DNA of 64,000 nt. It comes from Nostoc sp. KVJ20 (GTDB lineage Bacteria; Cyanobacteriota; Cyanobacteriia; Cyanobacteriales; Nostocaceae). This document shows positions 34,315 to 42,508 of the stretch, piece after piece. The notes beneath the pieces were generated by a model, which did not search any database, was not told where the DNA came from, and worked only from the letters and a program-made list of their open reading frames with translations. The position numbers were made by a program, and so were the translations under genes. Numbering within the stretch: the first letter of the stretch is position 1; every line of letters begins with the position of its first letter. The stretch lies in NCBI RefSeq assembly GCF_001712795.1, contig NZ_KV757561.1, positions 57,622 to 121,621 of the forward strand. The letters run 5' to 3'.

Positions 34315-35754
34315 TTAAACTGCTACTGCCTCTAGTTTAGCAATGGCACTCTCTAACTCTTGGGCGATTTGGGTGAGTTTTTCGGGAGTGTTGGTTTCGA
34401 GGTAAACGCGCACCAGTGGTTCTGTACCAGAAGGACGCAGTAAAACCCAGCTACCTTCTTCTAAATAGAGCTTAATACCGTCTTTACGCCCCACTTCCTT
34501 GACTTTAATTCCTGCTACCTCTGTAGGTGGATTTTTCGTAAATGAGTCGATGACGGCGGTTTTGTGGGCTTCTGTGAGGTGCAAGTCTAGGCGGTTGTTG
34601 TAAAGTGGGCCATCGGCTTCGGCGATCGCTTCTTTGACAAGTTGACTTAGGGGTTTGCCTTCATAAGCGATCGCTTCTGCCACCAGCATATCGGCTAATA
34701 CCCCGTCTTTTTCGGGAATATGCCCAATAATACTCAATCCACCTGATTCTTCTCCACCAATTAATACAGCAGTTTCCCGCATTTTTTCGCCGATGTATTT
34801 AAAACCAACTGCTGTTTCGTAAATTTGCAGCCCATTTTTAGCAGCGAAATTATCCAGCAGGTGGGTTGTCGCCACAGTGCGGACAATAGCGCCAGTTTTA
34901 CCTTTGTTTTTGATTAAATGACGTGCTAGAAGTAGCAGCACAGTATTGGGAGTGAGGACGTTTCCTTGTTCATCAACGATACCAAAGCGATCGCTATCTC
35001 CATCCGTCGCCAAGCCCAAATCAGCTTGATCTCGAACTACTGCTTCCACTAACTCAACTAATTGTTCTCCTTTGGGTTCTGGCATTCCACCCCCAAATAA
35101 AACATCTCTCCAATCGTGGAAACTTTCTAACTGAACGCCACTATGTTGCAAAACTTCATCTAAATATCCGCGAGAGGTAGAATACAAAGCATCGTACTTT
35201 ACCTTTAAATTAGCGCTTCTGATCTTTTCTACATCAAGTAGGGTGTAGATAAATTTCAGGTAATCAGGTTTCGGATCGAAAATTGAAATTGAACCTGATG
35301 GGTTGCTTCCAGGCAACTCATCCGATGCACTTTCTATATTTGCCACAATAGTATCAGTAATCTCTGGAGTGGCAGGCCCAGCATAATCGGGTATATATTT
35401 AATTCCACAGTAAGGTGCTGGATTATGACTAGCAGTAAACATTAACGCCCCTGCGGAATTTAGGTGACGGGCGTTGTAGGCAATTACTGGTGTGGGGCAA
35501 TCCCGATCAGTAATTTTCACAGTCCAACCTAAGTCTGCTAGGACTTGAGCCGCTGTTTGGGCAAACTGGTCAGCTAAAAAACGAGTATCGTAGGCAATAA
35601 GTACTGGTCTATCTTTTGTGTAGGCTGTTTCTAAGTAAGTGGCGATTGCCCTTGTTACTTTCCGCACGTTGGGAAAAGTAAAGTCATCGGCAATAATCCC
35701 TCGCCATCCATCGGTACCAAATTTTATCTTGCTGGAATTGCTACTAGCGCTCAT
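34315..35754 (-). CDS. Phosphoglucomutase/phosphomannomutase
   Basis: A 479-residue alpha-D-phosphohexomutase interconverting hexose 1- and 6-phosphates for glycogen and envelope sugar synthesis. All motifs are present: KFGTDGWRG, the phosphoserine loop ALMFTASHNP, metal-binding ATDGDSDRFGI, sugar-binding GGEESGGLS and the phosphate-binding RPSGTEPLVRVYLE. ATG at 35754 is the usual family start; a GTG at 35763 with GGGAG close by is the alternative. Whether glucose or mannose phosphate is preferred cannot be told from sequence. Confidence 0.92.
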   Translation of the reverse strand: MSASSNSSKIKFGTDGWRGIIADDFTFPNVRKVTRAIATYLETAYTKDRPVLIAYDTRFLADQFAQTAAQVLADLGWTVKITDRDCPTPVIAYNARHLNSAGALMFTASHNPAPYCGIKYIPDYAGPATPEITDTIVANIESASDELPGSNPSGSISIFDPKPDYLKFIYTLLDVEKIRSANLKVKYDALYSTSRGYLDEVLQHSGVQLESFHDWRDVLFGGGMPEPKGEQLVELVEAVVRDQADLGLATDGDSDRFGIVDEQGNVLTPNTVLLLLARHLIKNKGKTGAIVRTVATTHLLDNFAAKNGLQIYETAVGFKYIGEKMRETAVLIGGEESGGLSIIGHIPEKDGVLADMLVAEAIAYEGKPLSQLVKEAIAEADGPLYNNRLDLHLTEAHKTAVIDSFTKNPPTEVAGIKVKEVGRKDGIKLYLEEGSWVLLRPSGTEPLVRVYLETNTPEKLTQIAQELESAIAKLEAVAV

Positions 35755-35900
35755 TTTTGCCACTTGCTCCCGTACATTATCAGTACTATTAAAGCTTCCC
35801 GCAAAGCGTGTGTAGCAGCAAGTATCCTCCGAAGTTCTTTTCTAAGAAAGCCTTAGCTTAAACTTCTCCCCACCGTATTTTCTCTCACTGTTTCTGAGCA

Positions 35901-36755
35901 ATGTCAACCCCCGATCGACCTTTTGCCAGTTATCACCTTTGGTCTCTAGTTGCCCCAGCAACCGGGCAAGAACGCTGGCATTGCCAGATGAGACGGGGGT
36001 TTATCAAGGCACGGCAACACGAACCACAAGTCAAGGCGCTGTTAGCGCAAGCCACCGCACCCCAACGGATTGGGATACTCGCCCAAAAAGGCGTTTATGA
36101 ATTTCATCATCACAGGCATCTGTTGAAGCAAGCAGATGGTGTAGAAAGAGTTGCACAGCTACTTAAATTAGCCAACTCAAGCGATCAAGTCCAGCAACGC
36201 GTGCTGCAAATTTTGAAAAAATATCACGATGCGCCGTTGCTTTTGGATAAAGATATTATCCAATTAACTCCGGGTGATGAAGGCTTTCCTAAACCGATAG
36301 TAGTTGAACAAGAGGATTATTGTTTTCGCTTATATGCGGCTATGGACTGCGTTTTCATTGAGTCTGATAGCACTTTACATATTTTAGATTTCAAAACTGG
36401 TAAGTCGGCTTTTGACCAACGACAGGCATTAGTTTATTTATTAGCAGCTCGTTATCTTTACCCTGGACGAGAAGCTGTGGCATCATTTTATAATTTAGAA
36501 ATATGTAAAAAGTCTGAGTTAATTAGCATTAATAATAGTGAATTAGAATCCTTAAAATTTGAATTAGCGAACATTGCTCACAAGCACCAACACGACTTGC
36601 AAAAATATCAGGAACAAAGTAGTAATTTCAGTAAAATTTTCCCTCCTAATCCTGGCTCTCACTGCCGCTTTTGTCCATTTAACTCCATCTGTGAGTTTGC
36701 TGATTTCAAGCAGCATCAATCATATCCACTGCCCAGTTTAAGAGTTAATAGCTAA
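35901..36755 (+). CDS. RecB-like PD-(D/E)XK nuclease with Cys cluster
   Basis: A 284-residue nuclease-like protein. ILDFKTGKS (motif II/III, D and K) and QALVYLLAARYLYP are the RecB/Cas4-type core. The C-terminal HCRFCPFNSIC gives three cysteines, and a fourth, C28, lies in ERWHCQMRRGFIKAR, matching the four-Cys iron-sulphur arrangement of AddB/Cas4-type nucleases. No cas genes are nearby, so it is a stand-alone repair-type nuclease. It is divergent from the phosphoglucomutase gene. Confidence 0.85.
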   Translation: MSTPDRPFASYHLWSLVAPATGQERWHCQMRRGFIKARQHEPQVKALLAQATAPQRIGILAQKGVYEFHHHRHLLKQADGVERVAQLLKLANSSDQVQQRVLQILKKYHDAPLLLDKDIIQLTPGDEGFPKPIVVEQEDYCFRLYAAMDCVFIESDSTLHILDFKTGKSAFDQRQALVYLLAARYLYPGREAVASFYNLEICKKSELISINNSELESLKFELANIAHKHQHDLQKYQEQSSNFSKIFPPNPGSHCRFCPFNSICEFADFKQHQSYPLPSLRVNS

Positions 36756-36965
36756 TAGGGGAAAGGGAGAGAGAATTTACAATGTTCGCTTTTCGTAGAC
36801 ATCGCATTCCAAGTAAACACCTGAAAATATTGTCTGACAAGTATTTATAATCAGGAATTTCAATGCGTCTGATTTACGTCTTTATCTTCGTTTGCTCTGG
36901 AGGAGCGGTCTAAGCGCAGAACGCAAGCTACGCCAACGACCATTGCACTGATAACTGTTCACTGT

Positions 36966-37958
36966 TCACTGATAACTGTTAACAAGGTATTTTTCCAGAT
37001 CATCAAGGATGGCATTAATCGCAAAAATATCCGAACTATGCCAATGTCTGCCTACAAAATAAACTTTATTTTTTTGAAAAACTTCGAGTTGTGACCATAA
37101 AGGACTTTGTTTAAGCTTATTTAACGTCTTTTTATCATCTTCCCTTTCCCAAGATACAAAGAAGAGAACATCTCCATCAATATCAAATATTTTTTCTTTG
37201 GATATATTTTCTATATAGAAGAAATCTCCCCTTTGTGATTTGGGACGTTGCAGACCAATATCCTTCAAAACTGACCCAGAGAAATGCTTTTCTCCATAAG
37301 ACCAAATGCCTGATTCTGAAGATGTATTTGCAATAGATACCTTAATAGTATTGCGGCGATTCTCCTTTGGAGAGGCTGCGCCAACGCCCAAAGCTTGCTT
37401 AAGGTTTTCCACCCGTTGCCAATACTTATCTATCAATTGTTTACTCACTTCTTCTTTGCCCAATATTTGAGCAAGTTCCTCGAACGTATCTATCCAATTT
37501 GGTGGCGGATAGGGTGTATTAAGAACTACTGTAGGTGCAATATAAGATAACTGTTTGTAAATACCTTTTAAGTCAGAGCCAGAAATAATTAGGTCTGGTT
37601 TAAGTTTCAAAATCTTTTCTATATTCGGGCTATTATAACTTCCTACAGATTCTACTTGCTCTACTTTACTTTGAAGATATTTCGCCATAGGAAAACCCGG
37701 AACATGAGTCGATGCAATAGCACGGATACCTAATGCCCAGGTATTTTCAAAACTATCAAGCGTTACTACCCGTTGAGGATTGCGAGGAATGCAGGTGCTA
37801 CCCATTACATGTTGCACGTTTCGACAATTCTCAACAGACTGTTTATAGCTAGTAATATTAATATCATGAGTTGTGTTACAAGCCGAAACTAGTATCACTG
37901 TTAAGATACTTAAAAGTATCAAATAGGTGAGGCGGCGCAAAGAAATACTCGTGAGCAT
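36966..37958 (-). CDS. Siderophore ABC transporter binding lipoprotein, FecB-like
   Basis: A 330-residue periplasmic lipoprotein (lipobox VSAC, C27) of the iron-siderophore binding family: NPQRVVTLDSFENTWALGI, NIEKILKLKPDLIISG, SYIAPTVVLNT, then WSQLEVFQKNKVYFV. Encoded downstream of the TonB-dependent receptor on the same strand, so it should collect the siderophore after outer-membrane passage. The inner-membrane permease and ATPase are not in the window. A hairpin at 37995-38021 lies between the two genes. Confidence 0.88.
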   Translation of the reverse strand: MLTSISLRRLTYLILLSILTVILVSACNTTHDINITSYKQSVENCRNVQHVMGSTCIPRNPQRVVTLDSFENTWALGIRAIASTHVPGFPMAKYLQSKVEQVESVGSYNSPNIEKILKLKPDLIISGSDLKGIYKQLSYIAPTVVLNTPYPPPNWIDTFEELAQILGKEEVSKQLIDKYWQRVENLKQALGVGAASPKENRRNTIKVSIANTSSESGIWSYGEKHFSGSVLKDIGLQRPKSQRGDFFYIENISKEKIFDIDGDVLFFVSWEREDDKKTLNKLKQSPLWSQLEVFQKNKVYFVGRHWHSSDIFAINAILDDLEKYLVNSYQ

Positions 37959-37994
37959 TTAGGCATATCGATTCAATAAAGTGCAAATGTAGGG

Positions 37995-38021
37995 AAGGCA
38001 ATTTTGCGGCAAAACTGCCTT
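37995..38021. repeat. Hairpin between the receptor and binding-protein genes
   Basis: AAGGCA-A-TTTTGC, loop G, GCAAAA-C-TGCCTT: a 13-pair stem with one mismatch. No U-run on the minus strand, so it is more likely an mRNA-stabilising or attenuating hairpin than a full terminator. Confidence 0.55.
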
Positions 38022-38086
38022 TGTGTTAGTGTGGCGTGACACACAATTAAAAATTGTAGATTCTTAAGTTTCTGTTCCTTAACAAC

Positions 38087-40801
38087 CTAAAATCTCCATG
38101 AAATCGTTCCTTGAACGGCGAAAGGTTCGCCTTGATCAACAAATGTTCCAGACCCAGTTTGATAATAATCCACATTGAAGAGATTACGGAAATTTAAGGC
38201 AGTGCGGAATTGCTCGCGTTCATAAAAAATTGCTGCATCTGTACGGAAGTAACTGGGAAGCTCGAAAGTATTAGCCAAATCTGCTGCTCTTTCTCCAACA
38301 TAATAGAAGCCTAATCCAAATCCTAGTCCTTGCAAATCACCTTGTTGGATTCTGTAAGTTGTCCACAGGTTGAATGAATGTTCGGGAGCAGAAAATAATC
38401 GATTTCCCACTGGAATTGTATTATCTTTCGTGACCCTAGCATCGGTGTAGGCATATCCTCCAATAATGTTCCATCCCGGTAAAATTTCGCCACTGATATC
38501 TAACTCAATCCCTTGGCTTTTTTGTTCTCCAGTTTGAACCGAAAAGCCAGGAGGACTATTAGGATCGGGATCGTCTGTCGTCACATTAGAACGGGTCAAA
38601 TCATAGAAGGCAAGGGTTGCTGAAAGTCGGTCATTCACATCTGCTTTAATACCTACTTCATACTGGGTTCCCCGCTCTGGTTGGAATGCTTCTCCAGTAG
38701 CAGATGTACCGATTGTCGGAGCAAAAGATCGCGCAAAACTAGCATATAAAGAAATGGGCGGAATGGGTTGATAAACAATTCCTACACGCGGACTAAATGC
38801 AGTGTCTGATTGGCTGGTTTCTATATCCGTAAGTCGATTAATTTTGGCCTCATCAAATATATCTACTCGTCCGCCTAGCAGAAGCTTTAAGTTTTCAGCC
38901 AGAGTAATTTGATCCTGGAGATAAATACCAATCGTATCTCTGGTTGTTAACTGAACGAAGTTGCGACCAGTAGAAACAACAGTTTGATCGTAGACTGGAT
39001 TGAAAATGTCTACCGGGGCAGCAGGAATGCCAAATTCAAAACTGAGATCGGTTATATTTCGACTCAAACTCAAGCCAAATAGAAGTTGATGATTGATGGG
39101 CCCAGTGCTGAATTTACCAAGTAGATTCGTATCTAGATAGAAGAAATCGTAAAATTGACTGCCAATAGAAGCACTTCGATTTAGCGTGCGATTATCATCC
39201 GCTAGACTAGTGGGAGAAATAGTATAAGGCACTCCACCGCGATCGTCATCATTAGCGAACACATAGCGGAAGGCATTTCGTAGCTTCCAATTCTCATTAA
39301 ATCGATGCTCTAAGTTATACCCAATTCTGCCTTGAATTGTCAGGTTATCCGTTAATTGACCTATGGCGTTAAAACTACGACGCACTCTGCCATTGGGGTT
39401 CGGCAGTACACTACCCACTGCTGGTAATCCGCTCGATCCCTGTCCATTTCTTTCCAATCTGTTGATATCACCCTCAACCACTAGGTCTGTATTTTTACCC
39501 AGGTTAAAGCTCAAACTGGGAGCAATAGAAAACCTTCTAGCTTGGTTAAAGTCAATGAAACTCTGAGTACTCCGATAACCAATATTCAAGCGGTAGAGAG
39601 CCGTTTTAGAATCATTCAACGGCCCTGAAAAATCGATCGCTCCCTGATACTCGTCAAAACTACCAATAGTCGCGCTAACTTCGTAGAATGGATCGCGCAA
39701 TGGCTGTTTAGTAACGAAGTTGACAGTACCGCCAATACCACTGAATCCAGTTTCGCCATACAAAACAGACGCAGGCCCCTTTAATACTTCTAAGCGTTCC
39801 ACGTTGACAAAGCCGCCATCTGAAGTAATTTGTGGATCGGGAAGTCCGTTGACGAGAGAGTTAGAATATACCTCAAAGCCTCGAATCGTAAAATAGTCTC
39901 TACTTGAACCTGAGCTAGAAATTGAGGTGACACCGCTAACGTTTTCCAATGCGTCTGTAATGCTTCTTGCTTGACGGTCTTGCAGCACCTGTCGCGGCAC
40001 TACCTGAATTGACTGGGGAATATCACGCAATGGGGTATCTGTTTTCGTTCCCACTGAGGTATCTGGTACACGATAACCATCCTGTTCTGCCGTGACTACC
40101 AATTCAATTGGGTCATCCTGTTGGGCTGCGGGTTGTTCTTCGGGTGTCTGTGTTGCTGGCTTTTCTTGGGTTGGTTGTTCTGGTTGCTGTGCTGTTGTGG
40201 CTGTAGATGCAACTGCAAAAATCAACCCGACGTTATCATCAAATAACTCAACCGCAGGTAAAGCTTTCTCGCCAAATACCGTTACCCGCACGGTATTTGC
40301 ATCAATATTCGTAGCTGTGATTTCCGTAATTCCCGCCAGGGGTTTTTCCGACTTAAACGTGAAAGCATCGCCATTGGGTAAACGCAACTGCCCACCAATT
40401 ATATCTGCAATAAAATTATTACCCGTACTGCGATTGGCAATTTGCAGTTTTTCCCCTTGGGTTGTCTCTAAAATTACCTCGACACCGCTATCGGTGGGAT
40501 TTGCCTTGACTCCCGTAATTACTACAGTTGATTGAGTGCCAGAAGTTGGTGATTGCGAAAGTAAGTGTTTGACACTAGTCGCTGGAAACTCGGTTTCACT
40601 GAGTGTTTTAATTCTGGTGACAACTTTATCCTGCTCCTTTTCTGATGCCAATACCTGTTCAGGTTGAGGAAGTATGCCACCGATGATCCCAACTACACTC
40701 ACTATTAACCAAAGATAAATGTCGAGGGTTGGCGATCGCCACTCCCTTGGGGAGTATAGCGTAAAATATTTGTTACCAGAAGTAGAACACCAACTTTTCA
40801 T
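38087..40801 (-). CDS. TonB-dependent siderophore receptor with AMIN domain
   Basis: An outer-membrane receptor of about 904 residues. Signal and spacer region to about 55, an AMIN domain at about 95-200 (VVITGVKANPTDSGVEVILE), a Pro/Gln-rich linker, then the plug (TPLRDIPQSIQVVPRQVLQD, RSITDALENVSGV, VERLEVLKGPASVLYGE) and a 22-strand barrel ending GTISWRF. The AMIN domain is a common cyanobacterial addition thought to bind peptidoglycan. The plug belongs to the FhuA/FpvA-like hydroxamate or citrate siderophore type. Start at 40801 is supported by AGGGAG five bases upstream. Flanked by an AraC regulator and a binding lipoprotein. Confidence 0.93.
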   Translation of the reverse strand: MKSWCSTSGNKYFTLYSPREWRSPTLDIYLWLIVSVVGIIGGILPQPEQVLASEKEQDKVVTRIKTLSETEFPATSVKHLLSQSPTSGTQSTVVITGVKANPTDSGVEVILETTQGEKLQIANRSTGNNFIADIIGGQLRLPNGDAFTFKSEKPLAGITEITATNIDANTVRVTVFGEKALPAVELFDDNVGLIFAVASTATTAQQPEQPTQEKPATQTPEEQPAAQQDDPIELVVTAEQDGYRVPDTSVGTKTDTPLRDIPQSIQVVPRQVLQDRQARSITDALENVSGVTSISSSGSSRDYFTIRGFEVYSNSLVNGLPDPQITSDGGFVNVERLEVLKGPASVLYGETGFSGIGGTVNFVTKQPLRDPFYEVSATIGSFDEYQGAIDFSGPLNDSKTALYRLNIGYRSTQSFIDFNQARRFSIAPSLSFNLGKNTDLVVEGDINRLERNGQGSSGLPAVGSVLPNPNGRVRRSFNAIGQLTDNLTIQGRIGYNLEHRFNENWKLRNAFRYVFANDDDRGGVPYTISPTSLADDNRTLNRSASIGSQFYDFFYLDTNLLGKFSTGPINHQLLFGLSLSRNITDLSFEFGIPAAPVDIFNPVYDQTVVSTGRNFVQLTTRDTIGIYLQDQITLAENLKLLLGGRVDIFDEAKINRLTDIETSQSDTAFSPRVGIVYQPIPPISLYASFARSFAPTIGTSATGEAFQPERGTQYEVGIKADVNDRLSATLAFYDLTRSNVTTDDPDPNSPPGFSVQTGEQKSQGIELDISGEILPGWNIIGGYAYTDARVTKDNTIPVGNRLFSAPEHSFNLWTTYRIQQGDLQGLGFGLGFYYVGERAADLANTFELPSYFRTDAAIFYEREQFRTALNFRNLFNVDYYQTGSGTFVDQGEPFAVQGTISWRF

Positions 40802-40909
40802 ACCACTCCCTACACCATTAAACAATACTGCTTATTGCTTATATTTCTTAATTGCAATAAACGAGAGTGTAGAGGAGTTGAACTAGTTGAGTCTATCCCA
40901 AAACAATAG

Positions 40910-41908
40910 TTATAGTCCCGAAACAAGAGTTTTGCCGAAAAAACATTCTCTGGGTGTGATGCCAAACTTGCGTTTGAAGGCAGCAGCAAAATGTCCTAAA
41001 TGTGAGTAACCAACAATGTTAGCAACTTCGGCAACTGTGAAATCACTACTGTGTAACAGCTGATGGGCTTGTTCCATACGCTGATTCGTCAAATAACCAA
41101 ACACTGTTGTACCGAACTGCATTTGAAACCCTTTTTGCAGCGTACTCTCGCTCACACCTACCTCTTGTGCTAACTCTGACAATAAGGGTGGATTCTCTAA
41201 ACGTGCTTGTAAAATTTCTTTGGCATAATGAATTTTAGCAATAGTATCTCTTTTTAATCGCGGTGATAATTGCCTTACCTTATTATCTTCTAAAAAAGGA
41301 GCTAACTGTAAAGCCATCAATTCTATAACCTTACCCTGCAAATACATCCGCTTGGTAGTTCCCTGATAAGAGCAGTTAATAATTTGCAATACCACACTTT
41401 GGATAACTGGATTAGTTTTGGGATAAATTAATGTTTGCCAATCGCTTTCTTTTCCCAAAAATTGCAACTGAGGCAGCATTTCCCCATCCTTTCCAGGGAA
41501 AAAAGTCCTCAGCAAATCAGGTGGCATGATGATATCAACACCCAAAATCCTTTGGGAATGGCGATAAGACGAATCAGCTTTACGTTGAATTCCACCACCA
41601 GAAATAAACGTATATCCTTCCCCAACCTGCCCATAAGTATCTGTATACATCCCTAAAGCTAAAGCACCAAACTGGAGAGGATGATTACTTTCAGGGATTT
41701 TCAGGGCAATATCACGATCGTATTCCTTATCAACAATAATTAGCCAAAGTTCAGGATATATTTCAATTGCTCGATAGTAACCTCTACCGAGATGTTTGGG
41801 CATTTCATCAAGATGTTCATCTGGTTCTAATGTTGGGTCAAATGTACTATCTTCCTTACTTTCCTTCAATAGTTCTTCGTAGTCTTTGATTGTTAAGGTG
41901 ATTGTCAT
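40910..41908 (-). CDS. AraC-family regulator, PchR-like
   Basis: A 332-residue regulator with an N-terminal effector region and a C-terminal double helix-turn-helix: LLSELAQEVGVSESTLQKGFQ and VAEVANIVGYSHLGHFAAAFKRKFGITPRE. It is the type of AraC regulator typically encoded next to cyanobacterial siderophore receptors, where the siderophore is co-activator (as PchR for pyochelin). The receptor gene follows 108 bp downstream on the same strand. A Fur-like box lies 22 bp upstream of its start. Confidence 0.9.
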   Translation of the reverse strand: MTITLTIKDYEELLKESKEDSTFDPTLEPDEHLDEMPKHLGRGYYRAIEIYPELWLIIVDKEYDRDIALKIPESNHPLQFGALALGMYTDTYGQVGEGYTFISGGGIQRKADSSYRHSQRILGVDIIMPPDLLRTFFPGKDGEMLPQLQFLGKESDWQTLIYPKTNPVIQSVVLQIINCSYQGTTKRMYLQGKVIELMALQLAPFLEDNKVRQLSPRLKRDTIAKIHYAKEILQARLENPPLLSELAQEVGVSESTLQKGFQMQFGTTVFGYLTNQRMEQAHQLLHSSDFTVAEVANIVGYSHLGHFAAAFKRKFGITPRECFFGKTLVSGL

Positions 41909-41929
41909 TGCTAGCGATTATCAAGCTTT

Positions 41930-41948
41930 AATGATAATTAATCTCAAT
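41930..41948 (-). promoter_or_regulatory. Fur-box-like operator before the AraC gene
   Basis: On the minus strand it reads ATTGAGATTAATTATCATT, close to the Fur consensus of NATAAT-type hexamers. Its position just upstream of the AraC gene in a siderophore island makes iron-dependent repression likely. Not tested. Confidence 0.5.
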
Positions 41949-42009
41949 AATCTTACCACTAAGTTGTTTGGGAGAAAATAATATATGGTTTTTCAAAGGT
42001 TTTTAAGAC

Positions 42010-42420
42010 ATGACGAGAGTTCAAAAAAAGATGAGAATGGAAGAAGTTGGTGTACCTCCAACTGAGCCAGAAAGAGAATTTGAAGGTTTTCAATCATGGA
42101 TTGAAGAAAAATATGGGATTAACTCAGGTCAGTCATGGTCTAAGATAATCCTTTTCTATTCTGTAGATGAGCCTGAGAGGATGTTTGAAAAGTCCTCTTG
42201 TCGGTATCAAAAGTTTTAGATCCCCCTAAATCCCCCGATAAATTGGGGGACTTTGACTCCGGTTCCCCCTTTTTTAAGGGGGGTTAGGGATCTAAAGTGC
42301 CTAAAATAACAGCGAAACACTTTTCAAACAACCTCTGAGGCACTACAGAAATTTTTTGAATTATTTGAAGAATACTTGAATAGGAATAAGAGTTTAGAAA
42401 TAGACAAAAATTGTGGTTAA
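42010..42420 (+). pseudogene. Small hypothetical gene interrupted by a MITE
   Basis: The frame from 42010 runs to ...FYSVDEPE and is then diverted by an inserted element (42178-42334). Removing the element and one copy of the CTGAG duplication restores one frame continuing EALQKFFELFEEYLNRNKSL to TAA at 42420, giving 82 residues. The product would be a small acidic helical protein of unknown function. As it stands, translation reads about 14 residues into the element and stops at 42219. Confidence 0.7.
42178..42334. mobile_element. 157 bp MITE with 5 bp target duplication
   Basis: Terminal inverted repeats AGGATGTTTGAAAAGT and ACTTTTCAAACAACCT (15 of 16 match). CTGAG is duplicated at 42173-42177 and 42335-42339. 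Inside is a second inverted repeat, TTTAGATCCC (42215) against GGGATCTAAA (42287), with C-runs and G-runs of the common cyanobacterial GATCCCCCTAAATC type. No open frame; mobilised in trans if at all. Confidence 0.85.
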
Positions 42421-42431
42421 ACAGAGAGTAT

Positions 42432-42466
42432 TAAGGTGTGTTATGCCTACGGCATAACACACCTTA
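42432..42466. repeat. Perfect 16 bp-stem hairpin
   Basis: TAAGGTGTGTTATGCC and GGCATAACACACCTTA with loop TAC. It lies just downstream of the transglutaminase gene (minus strand). It resembles a dispersed Nostoc GGTGTGTTA repeat and has no T-run. Confidence 0.75.
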
Positions 42467-42508
42467 CTCGCTTTTTCAGCGCCTTTCCAGGATGCTCAAT
42501 ACCCTAAT

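Noticed and set aside
35901..36755. Cas4 identity for the RecB-like nuclease
   Set aside because: Shares the PD-(D/E)XK core and four cysteines, but there are no other cas genes or repeats nearby; a generic RecB-like nuclease is the safer call.
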